A stretch of 64,000 nt of DNA from Pseudomonas matsuisoli (GTDB lineage Bacteria > Pseudomonadota > Gammaproteobacteria > Pseudomonadales > Pseudomonadaceae): the NCBI RefSeq assembly GCF_014647635.1, contig NZ_BMPO01000003.1, positions 248,001 through 312,000 on the forward strand. The letters run 5' to 3'. Below the pieces are notes generated by a model, which worked only from the letters and a program-made list of their open reading frames with translations, was not told the origin of the DNA and ran no database searches. Within the stretch, counting starts at the first letter, position 1; every line of letters begins with the position of its first letter. A program made the translations under genes and the position numbers. Of the stretch, positions 40,357-49,782 are shown in pieces.

Positions 40357-41600
40357 CAGCCAGCGAAACGCTTGAAGATCAGGCTTCCATTGGTGCCGCC
40401 AAATCCAAATGAATTGGAAAGTACGGTCTCGATTTTCATTTCGCGCGCGCGGTGCGGCACGAAATCGAGGTCACAGTCTTCCCCAGGTTCATCGAGATTG
40501 ATTGTCGGCGGAGCAACCTGGTCCCGCAGGGCAAGGACGCTGAATATCGCTTCGACCGCACCCGCCGCACCTAGGAGATGCCCAGTCATGGACTTCGTCG
40601 AACTCACGGCCAAATCGTACGCGTGGGCACCGAATACCGTTTTGATCGCGCGCGCTTCCGCAACGTCGCCCGCAGGAGTCGAAGTGCCGTGGGCATTGAT
40701 GTATTGCACGGCGTCAGGCGATAACTTCGCATCCTTGAGTGCATTTGCAATGCAGCGTGCGGCACCCGCGCCGTCTTCCGGCGGTGCGGTCATGTGAAAC
40801 GCATCACCGCTCATGCCGAACCCCACCAGCTCCGCAAGGATGTTCGCTCCGCGGGCTTTGGCGTGTTCCAGCTCTTCAAGTACAAGGATCCCAGCGCCGT
40901 CGCCGAGCACAAAACCATCTCGATCCTTGTCCCACGGGCGGCTGGCGCGCGCTGGGTCGTCGTTTCGAGTAGACATGGCGCGTGCAGCCGCGAATCCACC
41001 AATACCCAGCCCACAGGAGGCCATTTCCGAGCCGCCTGCAATCATTACGTCGGCTTCGTCGTATGCGATGTTACGCGCCGCCATGCCAATGCTATGCGTA
41101 CCGGTAGTACAGGCCGTCGCCACCGAGTAGTTAGGCCCTTGAAGACCGAGATGGATGGAGAGGAATCCTGAAACCATGTTGATGATCGAGCCCGGCACGA
41201 AGAACGGCGAGATACGCCGGGGCCCCTGTTCCATCAACGATTTGCAGTTGTTCTCGATATTGGTCAGGCCACCGATGCCTGAGCCGATCGCGATACCGAT
41301 ACGCTCACGGTTCGCATCGGTAATTTCCAGGCCGGAATCGCTTACCGCCTGAAAACTGGCCGCCAAGCCGTACTGAATGAACAGGTCGAGCTTCCGCGCT
41401 TCCTTTGCCGAGAGATACCGCTCGACATCGAAATCCTTCACTGACCCACCGAAGCGCGTAGCGAACGCGGAAACGTCCATGTGCTCGATGGGAGCAATAC
41501 CACTACGACCTTCCAGAACGCCAGCCCAACTGCTGGCGACATCGGCTCCCAATGGGGAAACCATCCCCATTCCAGTAACCACGACGCGTCTACGCGACAC
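40356..41600 (-). CDS. fabF: beta-ketoacyl-ACP synthase II
   Basis: A 414-residue condensing enzyme of fatty acid elongation. The catalytic Cys is in [19 protein letters not shown]; the two active-site His are in [16 protein letters not shown] and [33 protein letters not shown] ends the protein. I place the start at the GTG at 41600 ([17 protein letters not shown]), because GAGGAG lies 6-7 bases upstream and the length then equals the family norm. An ATG 15 bp earlier overlaps that ribosome site. A 264-bp gap with a terminator-like hairpin separates it from acpP. Confidence 0.95.
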   Translation of the reverse strand: MSRRRVVVTGMGMVSPLGADVASSWAGVLEGRSGIAPIEHMDVSAFATRFGGSVKDFDVERYLSAKEARKLDLFIQYGLAASFQAVSDSGLEITDANRERIGIAIGSGIGGLTNIENNCKSLMEQGPRRISPFFVPGSIINMVSGFLSIHLGLQGPNYSVATACTTGTHSIGMAARNIAYDEADVMIAGGSEMASCGLGIGGFAAARAMSTRNDDPARASRPWDKDRDGFVLGDGAGILVLEELEHAKARGANILAELVGFGMSGDAFHMTAPPEDGAGAARCIANALKDAKLSPDAVQYINAHGTSTPAGDVAEARAIKTVFGAHAYDLAVSSTKSMTGHLLGAAGAVEAIFSVLALRDQVAPPTINLDEPGEDCDLDFVPHRAREMKIETVLSNSFGFGGTNGSLIFKRFAG

Positions 41601-41797
41601 AGACACTCTCCTCAATCAGCGGCTGCTTCGTGTTTCGAAGGTCATCGACGCTTCACGATGAAACACATCAGCTCATTCACGGTCACAAGCTACGCACGAA
41701 GGCTGATTGTACCAATCGGCGTACGCTCATTTCCTGCTTATTCTAAAGGCGAGTCGACGCGCACGTACCCGCTCGTTTAAGCATTCGCTAAATAAAC

Positions 41798-41838
41798 AAA
41801 AAACCGCACGCCTTGCTAACACAAGGCTGTGCGGTTTT
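41798..41838 (-). terminator. terminator-like hairpin between acpP and fabF
   Basis: On the minus strand this hairpin lies 27 bp after the acpP stop. Its stem pairs AAAACCGCAC plus CCTTG with CAAGG plus GTGCGGTTTT, with small bulges and a 6-base loop, and is followed by T-rich sequence (TTTTTTGTTTATTT). It should end or reduce transcription after acpP, so fabF may need readthrough or a promoter in the remaining spacer of about 190 bp. Confidence 0.8.
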
Positions 41839-41864
41839 CTCTGGTCGGGATTCCGACGATTACA

Positions 41865-42101
41865 TCACTGCGCGTGGGCGTTGATGTAGTCGATGGCTTC
41901 CTGAACAGTAGTGATCTTCTCGGCTTGTTCGTCCGGAATCTCGGTCTCGAATTCCTCTTCCAGAGCCATCACGAGCTCAACGGTATCAAGGGAATCGGCA
42001 CCCAGGTCCTCAACGAAGGAAGCGCTGTTGGTCACTTCCTCTTCCTTGACGCCCAATTGCTCGGCGACGATCTTCTTGACACGTTCTTCGATGGTGCTCA
42101 T
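41865..42101 (-). CDS. acpP: acyl carrier protein
   Basis: A 78-residue acidic protein that carries growing acyl chains on a phosphopantetheine arm. The attachment site is Ser37 in [19 protein letters not shown]. It begins [23 protein letters not shown]. Length and acidity are typical. A spacer of 146 bp separates it from the upstream fabG stop, and a terminator-like hairpin follows. It is transcribed with fabG-fabD-plsX or from its own promoter; both patterns are known in related bacteria. Confidence 0.97.
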
Positions 42102-42247
42102 ACCTTGTTTTCACTCCTAATGGAAAAATCCGTGCGGCCGGGGCACGCAGTGTATAGAAAGGGTTTTCCAACTTTCAAGCTGGACCCTGCCCAACCACAC
42201 GCGTAATCGGCTACACCAATCGTCCCCCGCTAAGCGGGGAAGCAGAT

Positions 42248-42988
42248 TCACATATACAAACCACCGTTCACCGGAATGGTAGCACCTGTGATGTAAGCTG
42301 CATCATCCGAAGCCAGGAAGGCTACCGCCTTCGCAATTTCCTCCGGTTGACCGAGGCGGTCAAGTGGAATACCCGCCAATAGCTGGGTACGCTGCTCCTC
42401 GCCTAGTTCTCGCGTCATGTCCGTATCGATAAAGCCTGGCGCGACGGTGTTAACCGTCACAGCACGCGATCCCAGTTCGCGCGCCAATGCACGGCTAAAG
42501 CCTTCCACGCCCGCCTTCGCCGCCGCGTAGTTTGCCTGACCCACGTTACCCATTGCACCTACGACCGAACCGACGTTGACGATCCGCCCCCAACGCGCCT
42601 TGGTCATGCCGCGCAAGACGGCCTTGGTCATGCGATACATGCTATTGAGGTTCGTGTCGATCACGCCAAACCATTCGTCGTCTTTCATGCGAAGCATGAG
42701 GTTATCACGCGTGATGCCGGCGTTATTGACCAGGATCAGCGGCGCCCCGAACTGCTGTTGAATGGCATCCAGGACCGACGAGACGGAAGCGGTGTCACTG
42801 ACATCGAGCGTCATGCCAACGCCTTTGATACCATTCTGCGTCAACGTGCCAGTAATTTTCTCAGCACCAGCGTCGGACGTCGCGGTGCCGACGACGATCG
42901 CCCCACGGCGACCGAGTTCGAGTGCAATTGCCTGGCCGATACCACGGCTTGCACCGGTAACCAGTGCAACCTTACCTTGCAGTTCCAT
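42248..42988 (-). CDS. fabG: 3-oxoacyl-ACP reductase
   Basis: A 246-residue NADPH-dependent short-chain dehydrogenase that reduces 3-ketoacyl-ACP. The nucleotide motif is VTGASRGIGQAIALELG; the structural NNAG is present as LVNNAGITRDNLMLRM. Catalytic Ser is in IVNVGSVVGAMGNVGQ and the YxxxK pair in QANYAAAKAGVEGFSRAL. It ends in ITGATIPVNGGLYM, a FabG hallmark. It starts 9 bp after fabD stops and so belongs to the same unit. Confidence 0.96.
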   Translation of the reverse strand: MELQGKVALVTGASRGIGQAIALELGRRGAIVVGTATSDAGAEKITGTLTQNGIKGVGMTLDVSDTASVSSVLDAIQQQFGAPLILVNNAGITRDNLMLRMKDDEWFGVIDTNLNSMYRMTKAVLRGMTKARWGRIVNVGSVVGAMGNVGQANYAAAKAGVEGFSRALARELGSRAVTVNTVAPGFIDTDMTRELGEEQRTQLLAGIPLDRLGQPEEIAKAVAFLASDDAAYITGATIPVNGGLYM

Positions 42989-42997
42989 AACGATTCC

Positions 42998-43933
42998 TTA
43001 CCTGTTCGTTAGCGCGGCCGCGAAAGCATCGGGCGTGTCCAGGGCAAACGTATCGACACCCTTAACGCAGCGCTTGTTGAGCCCCGACAGCACACGTCCA
43101 GGGCCACATTCCACCAGGGCTGTCACGCCCTGCTGCTGTAGACACACCATCGACTCAACCCAACGCACGGGGCTGTATAGCTGCGCGAGCAAGTTGTTCT
43201 TCAGCGTATCGATATCACCAACGACCTTGGCATCTACGTTCTGCACAAGTTCGATTTCAGGCATCCGCCATTCAAGCGTCTTGACTGCATCGGCAAAACG
43301 CTCGGCAGCAGGACGCATCAGCTCGCAATGCGAAGGCACGCTAACCGGTAACGGCAAGGCTCGCTTGGCGCCTTTCGCCTTGCATATTTCGATAGCACGA
43401 TCTACTGCCGCAGTCGCTCCCGCAACGACAACCTGACCTGGCGCATTGAAGTTCACCGCGCTAACGACTTCACCTTGAGCCGCCTCAGCACACGCTGCGA
43501 CGACATCGGCATCTTCAAGGCCGAGTATTGCGGCCATGGCGCCTTTTCCATCAGGAACGGCCGCCTGCATCAGCTGACCACGCAACTCAACCAACTTGAC
43601 CGCATCAGTAAAACCAACGCTTCCGGCAGCGACCAAAGCGGAGTATTCGCCAAGGCTATGCCCAGCTACGTAGGCGGGCTTAGCGCCACCCTCTTCCAGC
43701 CACAGGCGCCAAAGCGCAATCGAAGCTGTCAAAATGGCAGGCTGTGTTCTGTCGGTCCGGTTGAGCGACTCTGCAGGACCATTCTGAGCCAGGTCCCATA
43801 GGTCGTAGCCCAGCGCCTCGGAGGCCTCGGCAAAGGTACTTTTGACCGAAGCACATTGTGTGCCCTGCTCGGCCAACATACCTACCGCTTGCGAGCCTTG
43901 CCCCGGGAAAACAAAAGCGACTGATGTGGTCAT
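42998..43933 (-). CDS. fabD: malonyl-CoA-ACP transacylase
   Basis: A 311-residue enzyme that loads malonyl units on ACP. The oxyanion motif is VFPGQGSQAVGM, the nucleophile Ser is in VAGHSLGEYSALVAAG, and the catalytic His in PVSVPSHCELMRPAAE. The C-terminal part QNVDAKVVGDIDTLKNNLLAQLYSPVRWVES is typical. It lies 43 bp downstream of plsX and 9 bp upstream of fabG. Length is standard. Confidence 0.96.
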   Translation of the reverse strand: MTTSVAFVFPGQGSQAVGMLAEQGTQCASVKSTFAEASEALGYDLWDLAQNGPAESLNRTDRTQPAILTASIALWRLWLEEGGAKPAYVAGHSLGEYSALVAAGSVGFTDAVKLVELRGQLMQAAVPDGKGAMAAILGLEDADVVAACAEAAQGEVVSAVNFNAPGQVVVAGATAAVDRAIEICKAKGAKRALPLPVSVPSHCELMRPAAERFADAVKTLEWRMPEIELVQNVDAKVVGDIDTLKNNLLAQLYSPVRWVESMVCLQQQGVTALVECGPGRVLSGLNKRCVKGVDTFALDTPDAFAAALTNR

Positions 43934-43976
43934 CGATCTTCTCTTCAGCTGTCGTGTCGATTAATGCAAGACGCTA

Positions 43977-44990
43977 TTACTGGCCGTCGAGCAACCTTTG
44001 AAGCTTACCGTGCAAACGACGCGGCAAATCCTCTTCAATTTCTCGCGCTGCACGTCTGACTGCGCTCTGAAAATCGTCCTTGCCGGCAGAGCCATGGCTC
44101 TTGACGACGATGCCCCGCAAGCCGAGCAAACTGGCACCATTATGAACCGAGGGCGCCAGCTCGCTCTCCAGTCGCTTCAACGGCAGCACCATGGAAGCCA
44201 TTAGACGCGCCCCGAGAGACTGATCGAACAACGAACGGATACGCCCGGTGATCATCCGTGCCAGTCCTTCGCTCGACTTGAGGAGCACGTTGCCCACGAA
44301 TCCATCGCAGACCACTACGTCCGCCTTACCGAGAAAAAGGTCATCACCCTCAATGAACCCTACGTAGTTCAAAACGTGACTTCTGGACAGCGCCTCGGCC
44401 GCGTCCCGCACCTGCGCGTTTCCCTTACCTGGCTCGGAACCGACATTGAGCAATGCCACCCTAGGCCGCTCGCAGCCCATGGCCTCTACAGCCACCGAAC
44501 CCATTACCGCAAATTGGTATAACTGCTCGCCAGTGCAATCGAGGTTTGCCCCAAGGTCCAGCACATGACAAGGCGCGCCCATTGTCGGCAACGCCGCCAT
44601 CATGGCAGGACGATCTATACCGGGCAGCGTGCTCAGCAGATGCTTGGAGAGCACCATCAAAGCACCGGTATTGCCAGCACTGACGCATGCGCGTGCTCGC
44701 GACTGCTGCACGAGCTCCAATGCAACGCGCATCGACGCGTCAGGCTTAGCGCGTAATGCCGCCGAAGGGCGATCCGCCATTCCGATGACCTCACCTGCGT
44801 GGACGATTTCCAGCCGCGAACGATCGACCTCCGGATGGTGGGCGATGAGTTCTTCCAAGAGACGGGAATGACCCACAAGGATCAGGTGCAACGAGGGGAT
44901 TTCGGCCAAGCATGCAACACAGGCCGGAACAACGCAGTGGGGACCGAAGTCCCCACCCATTGCATCGATAGCGATGACTGGAACTGACAA
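43977..44990 (-). CDS. plsX: phosphate acyltransferase PlsX
   Basis: A 337-residue enzyme that makes acyl-phosphate from acyl-ACP for phospholipid synthesis. It begins [24 protein letters not shown]. Other segments are [53 protein letters not shown] and [21 protein letters not shown]. Length is usual. It starts one base after the rpmF stop codon, an arrangement kept in many gammaproteobacteria that links ribosome and membrane genes. Confidence 0.96.
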   Translation of the reverse strand: MSVPVIAIDAMGGDFGPHCVVPACVACLAEIPSLHLILVGHSRLLEELIAHHPEVDRSRLEIVHAGEVIGMADRPSAALRAKPDASMRVALELVQQSRARACVSAGNTGALMVLSKHLLSTLPGIDRPAMMAALPTMGAPCHVLDLGANLDCTGEQLYQFAVMGSVAVEAMGCERPRVALLNVGSEPGKGNAQVRDAAEALSRSHVLNYVGFIEGDDLFLGKADVVVCDGFVGNVLLKSSEGLARMITGRIRSLFDQSLGARLMASMVLPLKRLESELAPSVHNGASLLGLRGIVVKSHGSAGKDDFQSAVRRAAREIEEDLPRRLHGKLQRLLDGQ

Positions 44991-44991
44991 A

Positions 44992-45174
44992 TTACTCGTC
45001 AGCGCCCTTGTCGATCACTTTACGACCGCGGTAGAAACCGTCGGGAGAGACGTGATGACGCAGGTGAACTTCACCAGTGCTCTTCTCTACCGAGAGCGCA
45101 TTGGACTCAAGCGCATCGTGCGAACGACGCATGTCACGCGCGGAGCGCGACTTTTTGTTCTGCTGAACAGCCAT
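44992..45174 (-). CDS. rpmF: 50S ribosomal protein L32
   Basis: A 60-residue basic ribosomal protein starting [22 protein letters not shown]. The segment [15 protein letters not shown] is typical of gammaproteobacterial L32. The zinc-binding cysteines found in some L32 proteins are absent, as in related species. It sits 13 bp after yceD and one base before plsX, in the usual yceD-rpmF-plsX order. Confidence 0.97.
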   Translation of the reverse strand: MAVQQNKKSRSARDMRRSHDALESNALSVEKSTGEVHLRHHVSPDGFYRGRKVIDKGADE

Positions 45175-45187
45175 AATTCATTAACTC

Positions 45188-45715
45188 CTAACCGTTGGGG
45201 TCACGCTTCAACTGCGCCAGTACGCTGAACGGGTTGGGCTTCGACACCTCTCCCTCGCTCGGCTCAGGCTCATCGAGACCTGCCGGCTGCTGGCAAACTT
45301 CCGGATCATGGACCGGCACGATTGGCAAGGCGAGCAATAACTCGTCTTCGACCAACGTCAGCAGATCCAAGGGCTCTTCGCCCAATTCAAGTGCATCATA
45401 GGCCTTAGGCACAGACTGCGTGTTCGCCCCTTCTCTAACCACGACGTACACATTTTCGGCGTGGACAGGCAATTCGGCTACTTCAAGACAGCGCTGGCAT
45501 ATCATCCTGACCTCAGTATCCAGCACGCTGCGCATAACAACTGCACCAAGCTCATCGCGTTCGAACTCGATGCGCGCATGAACATCACCGGTATTTTCTA
45601 CCAGCTGCGCACTGAACCGCTCAAACGCAGACACCGCCGACACCCCTTCAAGGGTGGCACCGCGGTCCGCCAGCTTGCGCGGATCAACATAAGGAGGAAT
45701 AGGCCCGTTCAACAT
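45188..45715 (-). CDS. yceD: YceD family protein (23S rRNA accumulation)
   Basis: A 175-residue soluble protein of the YceD/DUF177 family. The segments GVSAVSAFERFSAQLVE and VRMICQRCLEVAELPVHAENVYVVV are characteristic, with Cys pair CQRC; DALELGEEPLDLLTLVEDELLLALPIVPVHDPEVC follows. It is the first gene of the yceD-rpmF-plsX-fabD-fabG-acpP run. In other species it is needed for proper 23S rRNA accumulation; the mechanism is not fixed. The maf gene is divergent, 116 bp away. Confidence 0.93.
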   Translation of the reverse strand: MLNGPIPPYVDPRKLADRGATLEGVSAVSAFERFSAQLVENTGDVHARIEFERDELGAVVMRSVLDTEVRMICQRCLEVAELPVHAENVYVVVREGANTQSVPKAYDALELGEEPLDLLTLVEDELLLALPIVPVHDPEVCQQPAGLDEPEPSEGEVSKPNPFSVLAQLKRDPNG

Positions 45716-45831
45716 AGGCGCGACATTCTAGGGATGCCTCCTGGCACTGTCAAAGAAATTCGAGGCCATAATATGGCTTCCCGTCCGGCGGCTCATGCGA
45801 GCCACATCATCAAACTGTGAAGAGAAAACTC

Positions 45832-46410
45832 ATGCAACCCATCTTGCTCGCCTCGAGCTCGCGCTATCGGCGCGAGCTTCTTGCCCGACTACGCTTACCC
45901 TTCGAACACCAATCACCTGATATAGATGAACGACCAGCACCAAAGGAGGATGCCCGGACGCTGGCCGCTCGACTGGCCACTCAGAAAGCAAAAGCCCTAC
46001 AGGCATCGTTCAGCACTCACCTCATCATCGGATCGGATCAAGTGGCATGCGTTGGCAATACGATTCTGAATAAACCGCTCTCTCATGAGCGCGCCGTTGA
46101 ACAACTCATGCACTCCAGCGGCAGGACCGTGACATTCCATACAGGCCTGGCGCTACTGAACGCTACGACCACGCGACTGCAACTGGAAGTGGTGACGTAC
46201 ACCGTTCATTTCCGCGACCTGACCCCGGAATCCATCGAGCGTTACCTGCGTATTGAGCAACCCTACGATTGCGCCGGCAGCTTTAAAGTAGAAGGCCTCG
46301 GTATAAGCCTGTTCGCCAAAATGGAAGGTGATGACCCTACAAGCCTGATAGGCCTTCCGCTAATCAGCCTCGCCAACATGCTGCGCAGCGAGGGCATCGA
46401 GCTTCCCTAG
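45832..46410 (+). CDS. Maf family nucleotide pyrophosphatase (YceF-like)
   Basis: A 192-residue enzyme of the Maf/Ham1-like fold that hydrolyses non-canonical nucleoside triphosphates; the YceF subgroup acts on 7-methyl-GTP. It begins MQPILLASSSRYRRELLARL, the Maf signature, and contains IIGSDQVACVGN, HSSGRTVTFHTGLALL and YDCAGSFKVEGLGISLF. The ATG at 45832 has GAAGAG upstream; a GTG 15 bp before is less likely. Position next to yceD-rpmF supports the YceF assignment. It converges on sppA with 63 bp between stops. Confidence 0.9.
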   Translation: MQPILLASSSRYRRELLARLRLPFEHQSPDIDERPAPKEDARTLAARLATQKAKALQASFSTHLIIGSDQVACVGNTILNKPLSHERAVEQLMHSSGRTVTFHTGLALLNATTTRLQLEVVTYTVHFRDLTPESIERYLRIEQPYDCAGSFKVEGLGISLFAKMEGDDPTSLIGLPLISLANMLRSEGIELP

Positions 46411-46473
46411 GAACCCGCTCACCACCGTTTAGCTTTAGCTCGCAAGATCGTGAACAGGCTCTGGCACCACGCG

Positions 46474-47454
46474 TCACCGCAGGGCGGGTCCGGAAAATCC
46501 CGCCCAGATGGCAATATGCTCAGCCACGCTAGCGCCGAGCCGCTTAGCGAAACGATCGAACGGTGACTCCTCAATCGTATAGTCGACGATATCCTGCGCA
46601 CCTATGACATCGCGCGCCACATAGCTGGAGCTCCCAAGGTGATCCACCAAACCTAGGTCAATCGCTTGTTCGCCCGACCAGACCAAGCCAGAAAATAACT
46701 CCGGATGCTCAGCGTCCTTCAGCCTATCGCCCCGACCTTTCTTAACACTGTCGATGAACTGACGATGCGTCGTGTTCAGCACCTGCTGCCAAAAACGAGC
46801 TTCTTCCTCCTTCGGCGGCTGGAAAGGATCAAGAAATGCCTTGTGCTCGCCCGACGTGTACAGTCGACGGTCCACACCAAGCTTTTCCATGGCGCCGGTA
46901 AACCCGAATCCAGCTGCCGTGACACCTATCGAACCTACAAGACTTGCCTTATCGGCATAAATCTCATCCGCGGCGCTTGCAATGTAATATGCGCCGGAAG
47001 CACCGAGATCAGTAATAACGGCATACACCTTGATATCCGGATGCGAGTCACGAAGGCGCTTGATCTCGTCGTACACATAACCCGACTGCACCGGGCTGCC
47101 ACCTGGACTATTGATACGCAGGATGATCCCCTTTACCCCAGGATCATCGAACGCCTTACGAAGACTACTCACTAGATTATCCGCGCTCGCCTCGGTGTCG
47201 TCGGCAATCATGCCTTTCACTTCGATCAGCGCGGTATGCGGATCATCCGTTGCCGATCCCTTACCCGAAAAACTAAGCAACGGCGAAAAAAGAAAGATCG
47301 CGCCAAACAGGTAGATGAAGGTCAACAGCTTGAAGAAAATACCCCACCGCCGAGCCCTACGCTGCTCCTGAACGCTTGCGAGCAAGGTCTTTTCCAGCAA
47401 CTTCCAGCTCTTGGCATCGCCACTTGCCGATGGCGCTTTCCATTCATCAGACAT
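46474..47454 (-). CDS. sppA: signal peptide peptidase SppA (S49 family, short form)
   Basis: A 326-residue inner membrane serine protease. One TM near residues 40-60 (FFKLLTFIYLFGAIFLFSPLL) anchors it. The S49 domain has GIILRINSPGGSPVQSGYVYDEI, then the catalytic Ser region DLGASGAYYIASAADEIYADKASLVGSIGV with the conserved Lys nearby. DRRLYTSGEHKAFLDPFQPP is typical of the single-domain 36-kDa type. It overlaps the upstream HAD gene by 8 bp and lies on the minus strand with rluC. Confidence 0.92.
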   Translation of the reverse strand: MSDEWKAPSASGDAKSWKLLEKTLLASVQEQRRARRWGIFFKLLTFIYLFGAIFLFSPLLSFSGKGSATDDPHTALIEVKGMIADDTEASADNLVSSLRKAFDDPGVKGIILRINSPGGSPVQSGYVYDEIKRLRDSHPDIKVYAVITDLGASGAYYIASAADEIYADKASLVGSIGVTAAGFGFTGAMEKLGVDRRLYTSGEHKAFLDPFQPPKEEEARFWQQVLNTTHRQFIDSVKKGRGDRLKDAEHPELFSGLVWSGEQAIDLGLVDHLGSSSYVARDVIGAQDIVDYTIEESPFDRFAKRLGASVAEHIAIWAGFSGPALR

Positions 47455-48136
47455 ATTCGTTCATTCCAATAGACTGCGGCTCGCGCAACAAGAGTGACTC
47501 CAATTCTTGGAATCGATCGAAGATCATATGGGGACGTGCCGCGGCCAGTAGATCCCGGGACATCGCACCATAGGAGGCGGCTGCGGAGCGCATGCCTGCG
47601 TTCGAAGCCATCCGCAAATCAAACAGCGCGTCACCAACCATCAGCGCTCGAGATGCGCTGACGCAGCAATGCTCCAATATTTCGTACAACATCTGTGGGT
47701 CAGGCTTACCCGCCGTCTCGTCCGCGCAGCGCGTGATGTCGAAAAAATCGTCCAGACCGTGCTGGCGCAACATACGATTCAATCCTCGCCGACTCTTTCC
47801 AGTCGCGACAGCCAGCTGATAGCCGCTATCCGCAAAGCGCTTCAACGCAGACGGGACACCTTCGAATAAGCGAGATGGCACTGCATCAGCGGCCACATAG
47901 CGAGCGCTGTACGCTTCACCAAATGCTTCGACGGAGATATCTGGACGGAGTTCGGGATGCAAAATTCGGATGGCCTCGTGCAACGACAATCCAATAATTG
48001 ACTTAATCGCATCGGAAGACTGCGGCACCACCCCACAATCCAAAGCGGCCTCCTGCATAGAGGTCACGATGCGGGAAATCGAATCGCAGAGCGTGCCGTC
48101 CCAATCAAAGATCAGCAGGTCGAAATCACGCACCAA
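47447..48136 (-). CDS. HAD-IA family phosphatase (Gph-like)
   Basis: A 229-residue haloacid dehalogenase-type hydrolase. Motif I is [16 protein letters not shown] with the two catalytic Asp. Motif II Thr/Ser is in [11 protein letters not shown], motif III Lys in [14 protein letters not shown], and motif IV in [16 protein letters not shown]. The helical cap follows motif I as in phosphoglycolate phosphatases, but the substrate is not determined by sequence. It overlaps rluC by 11 bp and sppA by 8 bp, so the three form one minus-strand unit. Confidence 0.92.
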   Translation of the reverse strand: MVRDFDLLIFDWDGTLCDSISRIVTSMQEAALDCGVVPQSSDAIKSIIGLSLHEAIRILHPELRPDISVEAFGEAYSARYVAADAVPSRLFEGVPSALKRFADSGYQLAVATGKSRRGLNRMLRQHGLDDFFDITRCADETAGKPDPQMLYEILEHCCVSASRALMVGDALFDLRMASNAGMRSAAASYGAMSRDLLAAARPHMIFDRFQELESLLLREPQSIGMNEYV

Positions 48137-49076
48137 GAGACTTCACCGCTGACGCCCACATGTCGTCGACCGGCGCCTCCAATTCGAGGACCCGGCCATC
48201 AGGCAATGACACTTTCAATGCGTGGGAATGAAGAAATAGCCGCTTCCCCCCGAGCTCACGAATCTCTTTCGTAAAGTCGTCATCGCCGTATTTGGGATCA
48301 CCCGCGATAGGGTGCCCTGCGTACTTGGCATGCACCCGAATTTGGTGAGTACGCCCGGTGATAGGGCTCGCCTCTACTAATGTGGCGAACTCGCCGAAGC
48401 GACGCACGACCTTAAATGTCGTTAACGCCTCCTTCCCCTCGGCATTGACCTCTACCATCCGCTCACCGGAGCGCAGGTTGCTCTTTTGCAGCGGCGCGCT
48501 CACCTGCTTGCGGGATGACGGCCAATTGCCGCGGACCAGAGCGAAATAACGCTTATCCACGCCATCCCCACGTAGCGCCTCGTGCAGATGCCTGAGCATG
48601 CTGCGTTTCTTGGCGATCATGAGCAAACCTGAGGTGTCTCGATCCAGGCGATGCACCAACTCCAGCTCGCGGCACTCGGCGCGCAACTGCCTGAATGCCT
48701 CGATCACCCCGAAATTCAGTCCGCTTCCTCCGTGCACGGCAATGCCCGCGGGCTTGTTCAATACGATCAATGCCTTGTCTTCGTACACGATGGACGCTTC
48801 CAATCGCTCCAGAACGGAGCGAGCGACCGGTACCGGCTCGCCCTCTTCGGCCAGGCGAATAGGCGGAACCCGAACGATATCGCCCGCCTGAAGCTTGTAT
48901 TCCGGCTTAATTCGCCCCTTGTTGACGCGCACCTCTCCCTTACGCAGGATTCGGTAAACCAAGGTCTTTGGCGCGCCCTTGAGCTGGGTCCGCAGGAAAT
49001 TGTCGATTCGCTGCCCAGCGTATTCCGGGCCTACTTCGATCATCCGAACGCTTTGCAGGGTTTGACTATCGGTCAC
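48126..49076 (-). CDS. rluC: 23S rRNA pseudouridine synthase RluC
   Basis: A 316-residue enzyme that makes pseudouridines at positions 955, 2504 and 2580 of 23S rRNA (E. coli numbering, from knowledge of RluC). An N-terminal S4 domain ([33 protein letters not shown]) precedes the catalytic domain, with the active-site Asp in [48 protein letters not shown] is also present. I place the start at the GTG at 49076 ([15 protein letters not shown]); an ATG 33 bp earlier gives an unlikely Trp-rich N terminus. It is divergent from rne, as in other gammaproteobacteria. Confidence 0.93.
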   Translation of the reverse strand: MTDSQTLQSVRMIEVGPEYAGQRIDNFLRTQLKGAPKTLVYRILRKGEVRVNKGRIKPEYKLQAGDIVRVPPIRLAEEGEPVPVARSVLERLEASIVYEDKALIVLNKPAGIAVHGGSGLNFGVIEAFRQLRAECRELELVHRLDRDTSGLLMIAKKRSMLRHLHEALRGDGVDKRYFALVRGNWPSSRKQVSAPLQKSNLRSGERMVEVNAEGKEALTTFKVVRRFGEFATLVEASPITGRTHQIRVHAKYAGHPIAGDPKYGDDDFTKEIRELGGKRLFLHSHALKVSLPDGRVLELEAPVDDMWASAVKSLGA

Positions 49077-49782
49077 GCGTGCGCCCCAGGCCATCCAGCA
49101 GGCATTCACCTCGAAGTGCTTTTACTCGTGCTTGAACCAACGAACATTCCCCTCGTACGAACGGCCAAGCCAGCACCTCTCACTGCCAAATTGAGGGGCG
49201 CTGAACTTCGCGTTTCAAAGGCCGCGAGCATAGCAATTTCGCTTATTTGAAGCACTTAAATATTACTGTTATAGTCGCGAACGCCGCTTGACGCGGCCAG
49301 CTCGGAAGTCCGGTTTATACCGCCCCGAGCGGATGCAAAGTACACACCTCGGACGCCAGGCCGTCCCGTCGATGCTCTCGCAGAGAAATGCGGAGAGGAG
49401 CTCGAGAAACCAAAGCCTTAAACACGACGCGCGGCCTTTTCGAAAGCTGCGAATTAAATGAAACCTGCTCCGGATTCACTGAGCGGCACCCGATTTTCAA
49501 GGGTTACGTGCAGGTGGAGATGCACGATGTCGATTGCGTGAGCGATAAGTCGTTCGAGACGTGCCCTATGCCGTCCGCAACCGATGTTCGATTCCTCCTC
49601 CTGATCCTGTGCTTGCGTAGTGCAACAGCAAGCAGGAGACGTCGTCGCGATCCACCACGTGTTGGTTGGATTGGCTGGACACTGAAGTGACGCGTTGTCA
49701 CTTCTGACGCACACCTGACACGACCGCGAGAGTCGTGTGTGCCGATCGTTGTTTCCGGGAGCTCGGAAACCGTTGGTAACAC
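49077..49782 (+). other. rluC-rne intergenic region and long structured rne leader
   Basis: About 700 bp without a protein gene. A promoter at 49247-49275 predicts an rne leader of about 500 bases. Several hairpins are visible. A GCTCGG (49300-49305)/CCGAGC (49325-49330) stem lies near the 5' end. Three perfect stems stand just before rne: GAAGTGAC/GTCACTTC at 49686-49706, ACACGAC/GTCGTGT at 49720-49740 and GTTTCCG/CGGAAAC at 49751-49770. RNase E messages in other gammaproteobacteria carry long leaders through which the enzyme controls its own mRNA decay, so this is a good candidate for the same function. Confidence 0.75.
49247..49275 (+). promoter_or_regulatory. candidate rne promoter
   Basis: TTGAAG (49247-49252) and TATAGT (49270-49275) are 17 bp apart, in an AT-rich patch of otherwise GC-rich DNA. 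Transcription would begin near 49282, leaving a leader of about 500 bases before the rne ATG. Confidence 0.7.
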
